DNA of 64,000 nt from Acidobacteriota bacterium (GCA_016716715.1 JADJVE010000002.1:186001-250000); one strand, 5' to 3'; counted from the stretch's first letter, positions 28,396-37,512 are shown. Numbers and translations are program-made. The notes: generated by a model not told the origin, from the sequence alone.

Positions 28396-28773
28396 ATGAA
28401 TCGTCGCCAGTTCGCCGCCACCCTCGGTGCCGCCGTCGCCGGCCTCGTCGCCGGCAAGACCCTCCTCGCCGACGACAAGCCCGCCGACAAGCCCGCCAAG
28501 CACGCCTGCAAGGGCTTGAACGCCTGCAAGGGCCAGGGCGGCTGCGCCACGAAGGAGAACTCCTGCGCGGGCGCGAACGCGTGCAAGGGCAAGGGCGGCT
28601 GCGCCACCGCGGCCAAGCACGACTGCGCCGGCAAGAACGAGTGCAAGGGCCAGGGCGGCTGCAAGTCCGGCGACAACAAGTGCGCCGGCAAGAACTCGTG
28701 CAAGGGCAAGGGCGGCTGCGCCAGCCCGATGAAGAACGCGATGAAGCCGAAAGCCGCCGCGCCAGCGAGCTGA
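28396..28773 (+). CDS. bufA: Bufferin-type RiPP precursor, four Cys-triplet repeats
   Basis: 125 residues. The N-terminus MNRRQFAATLGAAVAGLVAG is a signal peptide with a twin-Arg-like start. Residues 38-108 contain twelve cysteines in four units, each C-x5-C-x5-C (38/44/50, 57/63/69, 77/83/89, 96/102/108), with the pattern C(K/A)G..(A/S/E)CKG(Q/K)GGC. A Lys/Ala/Pro tail follows. This is the pattern of BufA precursors, whose cysteines are oxidised by a DUF692/MNIO enzyme to make copper-chelating peptides. The DUF692 and DUF2063 genes follow directly. Export to the periplasm is expected. Confidence 0.88.
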   Translation: MNRRQFAATLGAAVAGLVAGKTLLADDKPADKPAKHACKGLNACKGQGGCATKENSCAGANACKGKGGCATAAKHDCAGKNECKGQGGCKSGDNKCAGKNSCKGKGGCASPMKNAMKPKAAAPAS

Positions 28774-28785
28774 CCTCCGATTTCC

Positions 28786-29652
28786 ATGGGTGACCGCTTC
28801 GGGCTGCCCGACCTCGGCGTGGGGGTCGGGCTCCGCACCGTCCACTTCGGACACATCCTCGCGAAGAAGCCCGACGTGGACTTCTACGAGGCCCTCACCG
28901 AAAACTTCCTCGACACGGGCGGGCGTCCGCTTCACGTCCTCGACCGCGTTGCGGAGCGGACGCCCGTCGTGCTGCACGGGGTCTCGATGTCGATCGGCGG
29001 GACCGACCCCCTCGACTTCGACTACCTCCGGAAGGTCAAGTCGCTGGCACACCGGACGAAAGCGCTCTGGGTGTCGGACCACCTCTGCTTCACGGGCGTC
29101 ATGGGCCGCAACACGCACGACCTCCTCCCCCTCCCCTACACGGAGGAGTCCCTGAAGCACGTCACGAAGCGCGTCAAGACGGTCTCGGACGTCCTCGAGC
29201 GGCCGCTCGTCCTCGAAAATCCGTCTTCTTACGTCGAGTTCCGCGCGTCGACGATCCCCGAGTGGACGTTCTTCGACCGCCTCCTCCGGGACGCCGACTG
29301 CGGAATGCTCCTCGACGTCAACAACGTCTACGTGAGCTCCGTCAACCACGGCTTCGATCCCGTCGCCTACCTCGACGCTCTCCCCCACGACCGCGTCGTC
29401 CAGTACCACCTCGCCGGCCACACCGACAAGGGAACGTACCTTCTCGACACGCACAGCGCGCGCGTGAAGGACGAGGTCTGGAGCCTCTTCCGCCACGCGA
29501 ACGCTCTCACGGGCCCGCGCGCGACGCTTCTCGAGTGGGACGAGGACATTCCGGACTTCGAGACCGTCCACGCCGAGGCGAAGAAGGCGCTCGCCCACCG
29601 GCCTCCCCTCGTTCGGGTCGAAGCCCGCGTGACCGCGGCCGCCCATGCCTGA
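28786..29652 (+). CDS. bufB: DUF692/MNIO multinuclear iron oxidase (BufB)
   Basis: 288 residues. Characteristic DUF692 blocks are present in order: GLPDLGVGVGLR, FYEALTENFLDTGG, VVLHGVSMSIGG, LWVSDHLCF, PLVLENPSSYV, LLDVNNVYVSS, QYHLAGHTD and LLEWDEDIP. The His, Glu, Asp and Asn in these are the expected iron ligands of the TIM-barrel MNIO fold. Such enzymes install thiooxazole or related modifications on Cys. It starts 12 bases after the precursor gene and its stop overlaps the partner gene ATG. Confidence 0.95.
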   Translation: MGDRFGLPDLGVGVGLRTVHFGHILAKKPDVDFYEALTENFLDTGGRPLHVLDRVAERTPVVLHGVSMSIGGTDPLDFDYLRKVKSLAHRTKALWVSDHLCFTGVMGRNTHDLLPLPYTEESLKHVTKRVKTVSDVLERPLVLENPSSYVEFRASTIPEWTFFDRLLRDADCGMLLDVNNVYVSSVNHGFDPVAYLDALPHDRVVQYHLAGHTDKGTYLLDTHSARVKDEVWSLFRHANALTGPRATLLEWDEDIPDFETVHAEAKKALAHRPPLVRVEARVTAAAHA

Positions 29653-30448
29653 ACTTCGCGCGCTCGAACGCTGGATGCAGGCCTCGATCGTGCACCCGGG
29701 CACGATCGAGGAGGCGATCCGCAGCCGCGCCGCCACGCGGCACGTCCCGCTGCGCGAGGCCGAGCGCGCGATTCTGCCCTCGAAGACGATGGCGCCTCTC
29801 GAGCGGCTGGCCGTCTACCAGGGCATGTACCCCCTCCGGATGCACGACGCGCTCGCAGCCGACTATCCGGGGCTCCGTGCCTTTCTCGGACACCACCTCT
29901 TCGAGCACTTCGTGGCCGACTACGTCGCGGTCCACCCGTCGCGGAGCTACACGCTCAACCGGCTCGGCGACCACGTCCCGGACTTCGTGAAGACGTGGCA
30001 TCACCCGAAGCGCGCGTTCCTCGCGGACCTCGCCCGGCTCGAGCTCGCCGTCACGGAGACGTTCGACGCGGAGGACGATGCCGCGCCCGCGGCCCCGCCC
30101 GCGCACGTCGACTCCGACTGGGAGAGCCGCCGGTTCGGCATCGCGCCGACGCTGCGCCTCCTCGCCTTCCGGCACGCCGCCGGGCCCGCGCTCGACGCGC
30201 TCAAGGCAGGACGAAAGGCCTCGACCCGCCCGAAGGCGTCGTGGGCCGCCGTCCACCGCCGGAGCTTCGTCGTCTACCGGCTGGACCTCTCGCGCGGGGA
30301 GTTCCACCTGCTGGCGGCGCTGGCCGCCGGCGAGAGCCTCGGGAAGGCGCTGCGCCTCGCGGCGCGCAAGGCGCGGAGCCCGCTCTCCCCCGCGGCCGTC
30401 CGCAAGGCATTCCGCATCTGGACCTCGGAGGGGATCCTCCGGGCCTGA
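29645..30448 (+). CDS. bufC: DUF2063-family partner protein (BufC)
   Basis: 267 residues. The N-terminal DUF2063 region reads LERWMQASIVHPG...LAVYQGMYPLRMHDALAADYPGLRAFLG...FVADYVAVHPSRSYTLNRLGDHVPDF, the family signature; the C-terminal half carries a winged-helix-like domain (FHLLAALAAGESLGKALRLAARKA). BufC-type proteins bring the precursor to the DUF692 enzyme. The ATG overlaps the enzyme stop, so the two are coupled. The next gene is convergent, so the cluster ends here without an obvious export or uptake gene. Confidence 0.93.
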   Translation: MPELRALERWMQASIVHPGTIEEAIRSRAATRHVPLREAERAILPSKTMAPLERLAVYQGMYPLRMHDALAADYPGLRAFLGHHLFEHFVADYVAVHPSRSYTLNRLGDHVPDFVKTWHHPKRAFLADLARLELAVTETFDAEDDAAPAAPPAHVDSDWESRRFGIAPTLRLLAFRHAAGPALDALKAGRKASTRPKASWAAVHRRSFVVYRLDLSRGEFHLLAALAAGESLGKALRLAARKARSPLSPAAVRKAFRIWTSEGILRA

Positions 30449-30452
30449 ACGG

Positions 30453-30686
30453 TCAGGGCTTCGGCTTCGGGGGCGGCAGCTCGCGCGCCACGACCTCGGA
30501 TTTGAAGCCCGCGCGGGCGTGCGAGCCGTCGCAGAACGGTTTGTTCTCCGAGTGGCCGCAGCGGCAGAGCCCGATCGAGGTACGGCCCGACAGCCCGAAC
30601 GGCTGTCCCGCGGCATCCTCGAGCGTGACGGGGCCGCTCACGAGGAGCGAGCCGTCGTTGCGAACGGTGATCTTGACGTCGGTCAC
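30453..30686 (-). CDS. CDGSH iron-sulfur domain protein
   Basis: 77 residues from GTG 30686, with GGAGG correctly spaced upstream. Residues 41-56, CRCGHSENKPFCDGSH, match the CDGSH signature exactly: C41, C43, C52 and H56 ligate a [2Fe-2S] cluster. A short N-terminal strand region (VKITVRNDGSLLVSGPVTL) and a Pro-Lys tail flank it. It lies 11 bases after the thioredoxin-like gene and overlaps nothing; a redox or Fe-S carrier role is likely. Confidence 0.92.
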   Translation of the reverse strand: MTDVKITVRNDGSLLVSGPVTLEDAAGQPFGLSGRTSIGLCRCGHSENKPFCDGSHARAGFKSEVVARELPPPKPKP

Positions 30687-30697
30687 GGGGCCTCCGA

Positions 30698-31192
30698 TCA
30701 GGTCTTCTTTTTCTTCTCGGCTTTTTCCGCCGTCAGGAATCGCTGGCGCGCGCCCTTCAGGAACTCGATTGCCAGCGCCGGCCCGTCCCAGCCTTCCATC
30801 GTGATGCCCTTGTCGAATCCGGGGCGCGACACCACGAGAGTGGGAAAGCCGCGCAGGCCGTAGCGGTTCGCGAGCGTGACCATCTCGGGCGAGTTCTTCC
30901 CGCGCACCTCCTCGCGCACGAGGATCGGGACGTAGTCCTTCGCGATCTGGTCCGCGACCACCTTCTGCGAGAAGACCTGCTGCTCGAGGAGGTGGCAGGG
31001 GCCGCACCAGTCGGCCGTGAAGAAGTAAAGGGCGAGCTTGCCCGCCTTCTTCGCCTCGGCCTCGCCCGCGACGATGGGGCGCCACTTGACGAGGCTCGGC
31101 GACGCCGCGTGCGCGCGGCCGGCGGCCGCCAGGAACGCGAGGGTGACGACGAGCGCGCCCATCGGGCGCCGGAAAACGGGGGCTCCTGTCAT
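30698..31192 (-). CDS. Exported thioredoxin-fold protein
   Basis: 164 residues. A signal peptide (hydrophobic LVVTLAFLAAAGRAHA, residues 14-29) is followed by a thioredoxin fold with the active site WCGPC (C63, C66), the cis-Pro in LRGFPTLVV and a Lys-rich end. An internal start at ATG 31162 would leave a better-proportioned signal peptide. It likely reduces or oxidises disulfides in the periplasm. It sits between the GT39-like membrane protein and the CDGSH gene, all leftward. Confidence 0.9.
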   Translation of the reverse strand: MTGAPVFRRPMGALVVTLAFLAAAGRAHAASPSLVKWRPIVAGEAEAKKAGKLALYFFTADWCGPCHLLEQQVFSQKVVADQIAKDYVPILVREEVRGKNSPEMVTLANRYGLRGFPTLVVSRPGFDKGITMEGWDGPALAIEFLKGARQRFLTAEKAEKKKKT

Positions 31193-31201
31193 GCCCGGAT
31201 G

Positions 31202-33166
31202 TTAGCGCGGCGGCGCGGCCGCGGCGCCCGCATCCGAGCCGTCCGAGATCTCGGAGCTGAGCTCCCGGAAGCTCCGCGGCCACTCGGACGGCGGCCGGCG
31301 CAGGGCGTCCTGCATGGCGCGCGTCCGGATCCCGCGGGCCGCCTCGGCGAGGAGACCCGCGGCGTACGCATACTGGCCGCGATCGCGCGCGCGAAGAGCC
31401 TGCACGAGCACGACCGGAGGCGCGCGCCGGACGCGGTCCGGAAGCTCGTCGGCGAACGCGTGCGCGGTTTCGTCCTGTCCCGACAGGCGCAGGCCCTCGA
31501 GACGGATGGCGGCCATGTATCCCGACGGCAGCAGCGCGAAGAGCGTCTCCGCGATCCGCGCCGCACGGTCCGGCCGGCCGATGTCGAGATTCCGGAGCGC
31601 CTGGTCCGCGAGGCCCGCGTACCAGGCCGGGTTATAGGTTCCGGGGCGCTCGCCGCGCGGGTGCCGGAAGCTCATGAAGAGGTGCGGCCAGCGGAACGGC
31701 GTCGTGAGGTAGTTCACGAGCGGCGTCCGCGTCGTGATCATCGGCGAGGGCGGCGGCAGGTCCGGAACGGCGTCCGGATGCGCGGCCAGCCAGGGCGGGC
31801 GCAGCAGCCTTTCGCGGCGCTCGTCGTCGCCGAGGTCCGCGAACCGGACCCCGAGGAGGAAGGGGTGCAGCCGGAACGCCGAGAAACCGGCGTCGGACGC
31901 CGCAGGAACGTAGCGCCAGAGCCGGTACGTGCCGTTCTCCTCGCGCGGTGGCCGGAACGAAGCGGGATATTCCGCGTACAGCTCCGGCGAGACTCGGCCA
32001 AGCCCGGTCGACGAGACGTAGAAGAAGGACGCCGCCTCGGATTCGAACGTCCCGAGCGCATTGACGCCGATCCCGAGCGCGACGAGCGTCGCCCCGGCCG
32101 CGCGCCCGAGGCGCGAGGCCGCGGCCGTTCCCGCGATGGCGGCGAGAACCGGCACGAGCGGGACGAGGAAGCGTGGCCCCCAGCCGCCGCTGCCGTCCCA
32201 GGCCCACCACCGGGCGTACACGGCGAAGAACGCCACGCCAAGCGCGGCGACGGCGACCGCCGCGGCGCGCGTGGTGACCGCCCGCGTCAACAGGACGAGG
32301 CCGACGATCGCAAGAATCGCAAGCGGGAAATAGAGCAGAAGCCCCTTGTTCGGCCCGACGAGGAGCCGCCAGGCTCCGTCGAGGAACGGGTGTGCGAATT
32401 TCTGGTCCCCGTAGGACGAGAACGGCTTTCCGAAACGCACGAACTCGAACGCGAGCATCGCGGCGAGGGGCGCCGCGGCGCCCGCCGCCGCCGCGGCCAC
32501 GAGCCGGAGCCGCGCGCGTGACGGAGGCCAGACGGCCGGGACGAGCGGCAGGAGGGCCAGCGGCGCGAACACGAGGTTCACGGATTTCGTGAGGACGAGC
32601 CAGCCCGCGAAAAAGCCGGCGGCCGCGGCCCGGCGCGTGGCTGCTCCGGCACCGTCCTCGGCCGCCCGCACCGCGAACAGGAACGCGAAGACGAGACAGG
32701 CCGCCTGGAGCGGCTCGGAGAACCCGTAAGCCGTGTAAGCCCACAGCGGCGATCCGAGAGCCGTCCCGAAGACGGCGAGCCCCTGGCCGAACGCGCCGGC
32801 GCCGAGCGCCGCGGCGAGCAGTCCGGCGCCCGCCGCGGCCGCCGTCACCAGAAGCACTTCGAGGAACACGAACAGGGTCTGCGAGGTGCGGGCCCCGAAC
32901 GCCGCTTCCCAGGGCCGCGCAAGGGCGGCGAAGGGGGCCTCCACGAGCGGAAGGCCCATGCCGTAGGGCGCCACGGCGTCGCCTCCGGCCCGCGCGATGC
33001 TGAAGTGCTGGTTGCGGGAGATTCCGATCTCTCCCGTCGTCGCAATCGAGATCGCCGTGTAGAGCATCTGCTGCTCGTCGCTCACGGTCCCGAACGTCCG
33101 TTCCTCGGCCGTCGCCGCGAGCAGAAGGAACGCCGCCGCGACGCAGGCGGCGAGGCTGCGGCTCAC
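31202..33166 (-). CDS. Polytopic membrane protein, GT39/ArnT-like, with TPR-like C-terminus
   Basis: 654 residues. About ten hydrophobic segments are present, with MGLPLVEAPFAALARPWEAAFG, GPNKGLLLYFPLAILAIVGLVLL and RWWAWDGSGGWGPRFLVPLVPVLAAIAG. The last motif recurs in the protein at 41907 (RWWSWEGGTAWGPR), so the two are paralogues. The C-terminal third is soluble with a helical repeat look. It may be a lipid-linked sugar glycosyltransferase, but no catalytic Asp motif is clear. Its ATG overlaps the LOG-family gene stop (ATGA). Confidence 0.75.
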   Translation of the reverse strand: MSRSLAACVAAAFLLLAATAEERTFGTVSDEQQMLYTAISIATTGEIGISRNQHFSIARAGGDAVAPYGMGLPLVEAPFAALARPWEAAFGARTSQTLFVFLEVLLVTAAAAGAGLLAAALGAGAFGQGLAVFGTALGSPLWAYTAYGFSEPLQAACLVFAFLFAVRAAEDGAGAATRRAAAAGFFAGWLVLTKSVNLVFAPLALLPLVPAVWPPSRARLRLVAAAAAGAAAPLAAMLAFEFVRFGKPFSSYGDQKFAHPFLDGAWRLLVGPNKGLLLYFPLAILAIVGLVLLTRAVTTRAAAVAVAALGVAFFAVYARWWAWDGSGGWGPRFLVPLVPVLAAIAGTAAASRLGRAAGATLVALGIGVNALGTFESEAASFFYVSSTGLGRVSPELYAEYPASFRPPREENGTYRLWRYVPAASDAGFSAFRLHPFLLGVRFADLGDDERRERLLRPPWLAAHPDAVPDLPPPSPMITTRTPLVNYLTTPFRWPHLFMSFRHPRGERPGTYNPAWYAGLADQALRNLDIGRPDRAARIAETLFALLPSGYMAAIRLEGLRLSGQDETAHAFADELPDRVRRAPPVVLVQALRARDRGQYAYAAGLLAEAARGIRTRAMQDALRRPPSEWPRSFRELSSEISDGSDAGAAAAPPR

Positions 33167-33762
33167 CGCCGGTCCTCGCCCCCGTGGGCCGGCGGCGCCG
33201 GACGAGATGCGCCCGCGAGCGCTCGGCGCACTGCGGCGGCCGGGTCGGTCTCGACGGCGAAATAATCGGCGCCCTCGCGGGCGAATCCCTCGTCCGCGAT
33301 CCTGCGCGTCGCCGCGAGAAGAGGGTCGAAGAAGCCGGAGCGGTTGTAGAGGACGATCGGGCGTGCGTGGTGCCCGAGCTGCCGCCAGGTCACGATCTCG
33401 AAGAACTCGTCGAGCGTGCCGTATCCGCCGGGCAGCGCGAGGAAGCCGTCCGCCATGTCGGCCATGAGCGCCTTGCGCTCGTGCATCGTGTTCACGACCT
33501 CGAGGCGCGTGAGGCCGCCGTGCGCGACCTCCTTCGCGAAGAGGCCGGCGGGAATCACGCCGTAGGCGATGCCGCCCTCCTCGAGCACCGCGTCCGCGAG
33601 GACGCCCATCAGCCCGACGCGCCCGCCGCCGAACACGAGCCCGGCGCCCGCGCGGACGATCTCGCGGCCCACCGCCGCCGCCTCGTCGGCGTACGCCGTC
33701 GAGACGCCGGCGCGCGCTCCGCAGAACACGGCGAGCATGGGGCGGTCGAAGGGCGGGGCCAT
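33163..33762 (-). CDS. LOG-family (lysine decarboxylase-like) protein
   Basis: 199 residues from ATG 33762. The LOG pattern PGGYGTLDEFFE and the preceding nucleotide-binding GGGRVGLMG are both present, as are NTMHERKALM and the N-terminal MLAVFCGARAG. Such proteins are phosphoribohydrolases acting on nucleoside monophosphates. A longer frame to 34458 is rejected as antisense to the Nudix gene. The stop overlaps the downstream membrane-protein ATG. Confidence 0.9.
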   Translation of the reverse strand: MAPPFDRPMLAVFCGARAGVSTAYADEAAAVGREIVRAGAGLVFGGGRVGLMGVLADAVLEEGGIAYGVIPAGLFAKEVAHGGLTRLEVVNTMHERKALMADMADGFLALPGGYGTLDEFFEIVTWRQLGHHARPIVLYNRSGFFDPLLAATRRIADEGFAREGADYFAVETDPAAAVRRALAGASRPAPPAHGGEDRR

Positions 33763-33807
33763 CCCCCGGATGATGCCCGATCCCGCGCCGCCTGCTAAGG
33801 TCCGCCC

Positions 33808-34395
33808 GTGGAATCGCCCGATCGGCTCGATCCCGCCCGCGCCGCCCTCAGGGCCGCCCTCCTCCGCCACGTTCCGGCCGACGGCCGCGAAGCGGGCGAT
33901 CGTGCGGCGATCCTCGCGCTCGTCGAGACGGAGCCCGGCTGTTTCGCGCGGAAGACGTTCGCGCCGGGACACGTCACGGGCAGCGGGTTCATCGTCCATC
34001 CCCCGTCGCGGCGCGTTCTCCTGCATCACCACCGGCGGCTCGACGCATGGCTGCAGATGGGCGGCCACGACGAGGGCGAGAGCGACCCGCGGGCGACGGC
34101 GCTCCGCGAAGGCGCCGAGGAATCGGGCCTGACGGACCTCGTCCTCCTGTCGCCGGAGATCCTCGACGTGGACGTACACCCGATCCCGGCGGGAAAGGGC
34201 GAGCCGCCCCACCTCCACCACGACGTGCGCTACGCGCTCGCGACGCTCGCGCCGGACGCGATCCGCCGGGACGACGCCGAGTCGATCGCCCTGCGCTGGT
34301 TCTCTTTCGAGGAAGCGGCCGCCGCGATGGACGACGCCGACGCGACCCGGGCCCTCGACCGGCTCACCCGGCTGCTGGACGGCGCGCGGCGCTAG
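33808..34395 (+). CDS. Nudix hydrolase
   Basis: 195 residues from a GTG. The Nudix box is in LQMGGHDEGESDPRATALREGAEESGL, with the REGAEESG core intact and one residue more than usual between the first Glu and REG. The flanks HHHRRLDAWLQ and LHHDVRYAL fit the hydrolase fold. An N-terminal extension of about 50 residues is unexplained. It is divergent from the LOG gene by 45 bases and convergent with the acyl-CoA ligase. Confidence 0.88.
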   Translation: MESPDRLDPARAALRAALLRHVPADGREAGDRAAILALVETEPGCFARKTFAPGHVTGSGFIVHPPSRRVLLHHHRRLDAWLQMGGHDEGESDPRATALREGAEESGLTDLVLLSPEILDVDVHPIPAGKGEPPHLHHDVRYALATLAPDAIRRDDAESIALRWFSFEEAAAAMDDADATRALDRLTRLLDGARR

Positions 34396-34408
34396 CGGGT
34401 AAGGGCCG

Positions 34409-36256
34409 TCAGCGCCCTTCGAGGGTGTCCGCGTTCGCGTCTTCGAGAGCCGCCGCATCCGCGTACATCTCGTCGATGACGTCGCGGTATTTCGAGACGA
34501 CGACGCGGCGCTTGATCTTCAGCGTCGGCGTCAGCTCGCCGCCCTCGATCGAGAAGTCCTCCGTGAGGAGGCGGAACGCACGGATCTGGCGCTCGTGCGG
34601 CTCGTCGCCGTTCAGGATCTCGATCGCCTGCTTGAACAGGGACAGCACCTTCGCGTCCGCCACGAGCTCCTGGCGGGTCCGGTAGGACACGTTCGCGCCC
34701 ATCGCCCAGCTCTCGAGCTTCTCGAAGTTCGGAACGACGAGGGCCGAGAGGAACTTCTGCCGGTCGCCGATCAGGACGGCCGAGGAGACGAAGCGAACGG
34801 CCTTGAGCGCGGCCTCGATCGGAGCCGGCGCGATGTTCTTGCCGTAGGCGTTGATCAGGATTTCCTTCTTGCGGTCCGTGAGCGTCAGAAAACCGTCGAG
34901 GTCGAAGGAGCCGATGTCGCCCGTGAGGAACCAGCCGTCGGCGTCGAAGACGCTCGCCGTCTCCTCCGTCTTCCGCCAGTAACCGCCGTCCATGATGCTC
35001 GGTCCTTTCGCGAGGACCTCGCCGTCCGGCGCGATCTTGAGCGTGACCCCCGGGATCGCCCGGCCGACGGTGCCGAGACGCCACTCGCCAGGCCGGTTGC
35101 ACGTGAGGACAGGGCTCGTCTCCGTGAGGCCGTAGCCCTCGTAGACCTCGACGCCCGCGGCCCAGAAGAACGCCGCGACGTCGTGCGCGAGGGGTGCGCC
35201 TCCCGAGATCGCGAAGAGGAACCGGCCGCCGAGGCGGGCCTTGATCTTCCCGAAGACGAGACGGTCCGCGATCCGGTACTTGAGCCGGAGGAAGAACGGC
35301 GGTTTCTCGCCGGACTCGACGGCCCGGAGGTGCATCGCGCCGACCTGCACGCCCCATTCGAAGATCGCGCGGCGCAGGGCCGGGGCGGCGTCCACGGCGT
35401 TGCGGACGCGCGCGAGCATCTTCTCGTAGACCCGCGGCACGGCGGCGAAGCAGTGCGGCTTGATCTCGGCGAAGTTCTCGGAGAGCTTGTCGATCGATTC
35501 CGCGTACGCGATCGTCGTCGCGCGAGAAAAGAAGAGGTAGTCGACCATCCGCTCGAAGACGTGCGAGAGCGGCAGGAACGACAGCGCGACCATGTCCGGC
35601 GTCACTTCGAACAGCGTCGAGCAGGTCGCGACGTTCGCGACGAAGTTGCCGTGCGTCAGGATCGCGCCCTTCGGCTCGCCCGTCGTTCCCGACGTGTAGA
35701 TCATCGTCGCGAGGTCGGTTGGAAGGATGGACGAGGCGCGTTCCTCCCACGCCTCGGGGTCCGCCGCGAGGGCCGAGAGCCCCTTCTGGACCACCGTCTC
35801 GAACGGGACGGCCCGGCCCGCGCTCCACGGGACCTGCTCGAGCACGACGACGTGCTTGAGCTCCGGGCAGCGGTCGCGCACGTCGAGGACCTTCTGGAGC
35901 TCGATCGCGTTCGAGACGACGACGACCTTCGCGAGCGAGTCCCGGAGGATGTACTCGACCTGCGGGGCGAGGTACGAGGTGTAGATGGGGACGGTCAGCG
36001 CTCCCAGCGAGAGCGTCGCGAAGTCCGTCATGGGCCACTCGGGCCGGTTCTCCGAGAGGATTGCGACGCGATCCTGCCGGTCGACGCCGAGGAGGGCCAG
36101 CCCGAGCGCCAGCCCCTTCGTCCGCTCCTCGAACTCACCCGCGGAGACGGGCTTCCAGGCCCCGTCCACCTTCGAGACGAGCAGATCCGCCTTCCCGCTC
36201 GCGGAGGCGTGGCGGAAGTAATCGACGAGAGTTCTCGCGGGAAGGGCTTCGATCAC
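34409..36256 (-). CDS. fadD: Long-chain acyl-CoA synthetase (AMP-forming)
   Basis: 615 residues. The AMP-binding motif MIYTSGTTGEPKGAILTHGN is near residue 190, with VYEGYGLTETSPV, GWFLTGDIGSFDLDGFLTLTDRKKEILINAYGKNIAP and a C-terminal LTPTLKIKRRVV. This is the FACS type that activates fatty acids to acyl-CoA, with length usual for the FadD15-like group. No signal peptide is seen. It follows the SerA-type gene on the minus strand with a 43-base gap. Confidence 0.93.
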   Translation of the reverse strand: MIEALPARTLVDYFRHASASGKADLLVSKVDGAWKPVSAGEFEERTKGLALGLALLGVDRQDRVAILSENRPEWPMTDFATLSLGALTVPIYTSYLAPQVEYILRDSLAKVVVVSNAIELQKVLDVRDRCPELKHVVVLEQVPWSAGRAVPFETVVQKGLSALAADPEAWEERASSILPTDLATMIYTSGTTGEPKGAILTHGNFVANVATCSTLFEVTPDMVALSFLPLSHVFERMVDYLFFSRATTIAYAESIDKLSENFAEIKPHCFAAVPRVYEKMLARVRNAVDAAPALRRAIFEWGVQVGAMHLRAVESGEKPPFFLRLKYRIADRLVFGKIKARLGGRFLFAISGGAPLAHDVAAFFWAAGVEVYEGYGLTETSPVLTCNRPGEWRLGTVGRAIPGVTLKIAPDGEVLAKGPSIMDGGYWRKTEETASVFDADGWFLTGDIGSFDLDGFLTLTDRKKEILINAYGKNIAPAPIEAALKAVRFVSSAVLIGDRQKFLSALVVPNFEKLESWAMGANVSYRTRQELVADAKVLSLFKQAIEILNGDEPHERQIRAFRLLTEDFSIEGGELTPTLKIKRRVVVSKYRDVIDEMYADAAALEDANADTLEGR

Positions 36257-36299
36257 GTGCGTCGCCTGGAGATTATGCCGAATCGCCGCGTTCCGGCGC

Positions 36300-37505
36300 T
36301 CACAGGACCGTCATTCCCACGGAAAGGACGTCCGCGCAGCCCGACCGGATGTCTTCGAGGACGGCCGGGCCGGGGCCCTGGTCGACCTGGATGCGGGCGC
36401 ACGCCGCCTCGGCGCCGGCGAAGACGACGTTCTCCGTCTGCTGCACGTTGATCCCGGCGGCCCTGAGGACGCCGAAGACGTGCGCGAGAACGCCGACGCG
36501 GTCGCGGTGCCGCACCGTGAGGAGATGCGTCGCGGGAGTCCGGCTCGCGAGGTTGACGGCGTTCGGGATCGCACCGGTCGCCGCGAACGCGGCGACGATG
36601 CGGACGGTCTCGGCCGCGATCGCGTTCTGCGCCTGCTCCGTCGAGGCGCCGACGTGGTGCGTGCCGATGACGCCGGGGAGCTTCACGACGTCGTCCTCGA
36701 ACGTGCCGCTCCCGCCGGCAGGCTCCTTCTCGAAGACGTCGAGACCGGCCCGGATCCCGCGCCCGGCGATCGCCTTGCGCAGGGCGGCCGCGTCCACGAT
36801 CTCGCCGCGGCTCGTGTTCACGAAAAAGGCCCCCGGTTTCAGCGCCTCGAAGAACTTCGCGTCCAGGAAGCCCTTCGTCTCCTTCGTGAGCGCGCAGTGG
36901 ACCGACACGGCGTCCGAAGCGGCCGCGAGCGCGTGGATCGAGTCGGCGCGCGCCACGCCGAGACGCTCGGCGTGGTCGTCGTCGAGCGAGCGGCTCCACG
37001 CGACGACGGGCATCCCGAACGCCTGGGCGCGCGTCACGACCTCGAGGCCGATCGCCCCGAGGCCGATCACGCCGAGCGTCCGGCCCGCGAGCCCCTTCGC
37101 CTTGCCGTACTCGGCCTTGTTCCAGACGCCGCTGCGGAGGTCGACGGCCTGCTCGACGAGACGCCGGTCGAGCGCGAGAAGAAGGCCCCACGCCAGCTCG
37201 GCGACCGCGATCGCGTTCTTGCCGGGGCAGTTCGAGACCGCGACGGCCCGCGCGGAGGCGGCCGCGAGGTCGATCGTGTTCACGCCCGCTCCCGCCCGGA
37301 CGATCAGAGAGAGACCGGAGGCCTTCTCGATCTCGGCCGCGGTCACCTTCGTCGAGCGGACGACGAGGACGTCGGCGTGCGACTCCGCGAGCCGGGCCCC
37401 GAGAGTCTCGCCCTCGAGCTTCGGCTCGTAGAGAACCTCGCACCCGAGGGCCGAGAGACCGGCGAGGCCCGACTCCTCGAACTTGTCGGCGACGAGAACC
37501 TTCAT
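36300..37505 (-). CDS. serA: D-3-phosphoglycerate dehydrogenase with C-terminal ACT domain
   Basis: 401 residues from ATG 37505, beginning MKVLVADKFEESGL. The N-terminal D-2-hydroxyacid domain includes the NAD-binding GLGAIGLEVV and the catalytic region ending GTHHVGASTEQAQ (His-Glu-Arg set). After about residue 310 a domain with LLTVRHRDRVGVLAHVFGVLRAAGINVQQTENVVF is an ACT domain, as expected for serine feedback in SerA. It catalyses the first step of serine synthesis. It directly follows the DUF1015 gene (7-base gap). Confidence 0.92.
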   Translation of the reverse strand: MKVLVADKFEESGLAGLSALGCEVLYEPKLEGETLGARLAESHADVLVVRSTKVTAAEIEKASGLSLIVRAGAGVNTIDLAAASARAVAVSNCPGKNAIAVAELAWGLLLALDRRLVEQAVDLRSGVWNKAEYGKAKGLAGRTLGVIGLGAIGLEVVTRAQAFGMPVVAWSRSLDDDHAERLGVARADSIHALAAASDAVSVHCALTKETKGFLDAKFFEALKPGAFFVNTSRGEIVDAAALRKAIAGRGIRAGLDVFEKEPAGGSGTFEDDVVKLPGVIGTHHVGASTEQAQNAIAAETVRIVAAFAATGAIPNAVNLASRTPATHLLTVRHRDRVGVLAHVFGVLRAAGINVQQTENVVFAGAEAACARIQVDQGPGPAVLEDIRSGCADVLSVGMTVL

Positions 37506-37512
37506 GCGCTCC

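Noticed and set aside
28490..28730. Regular DNA repeats of about 60 bases, as in a CRISPR-like array
   Set aside because: They are the coding repeats of the Cys-rich precursor; spacing and content follow the protein units.
33763..34458. N-terminal extension of the LOG-family gene
   Set aside because: It would run antisense through the Nudix gene, and ATG 33762 gives the normal LOG N-terminus.
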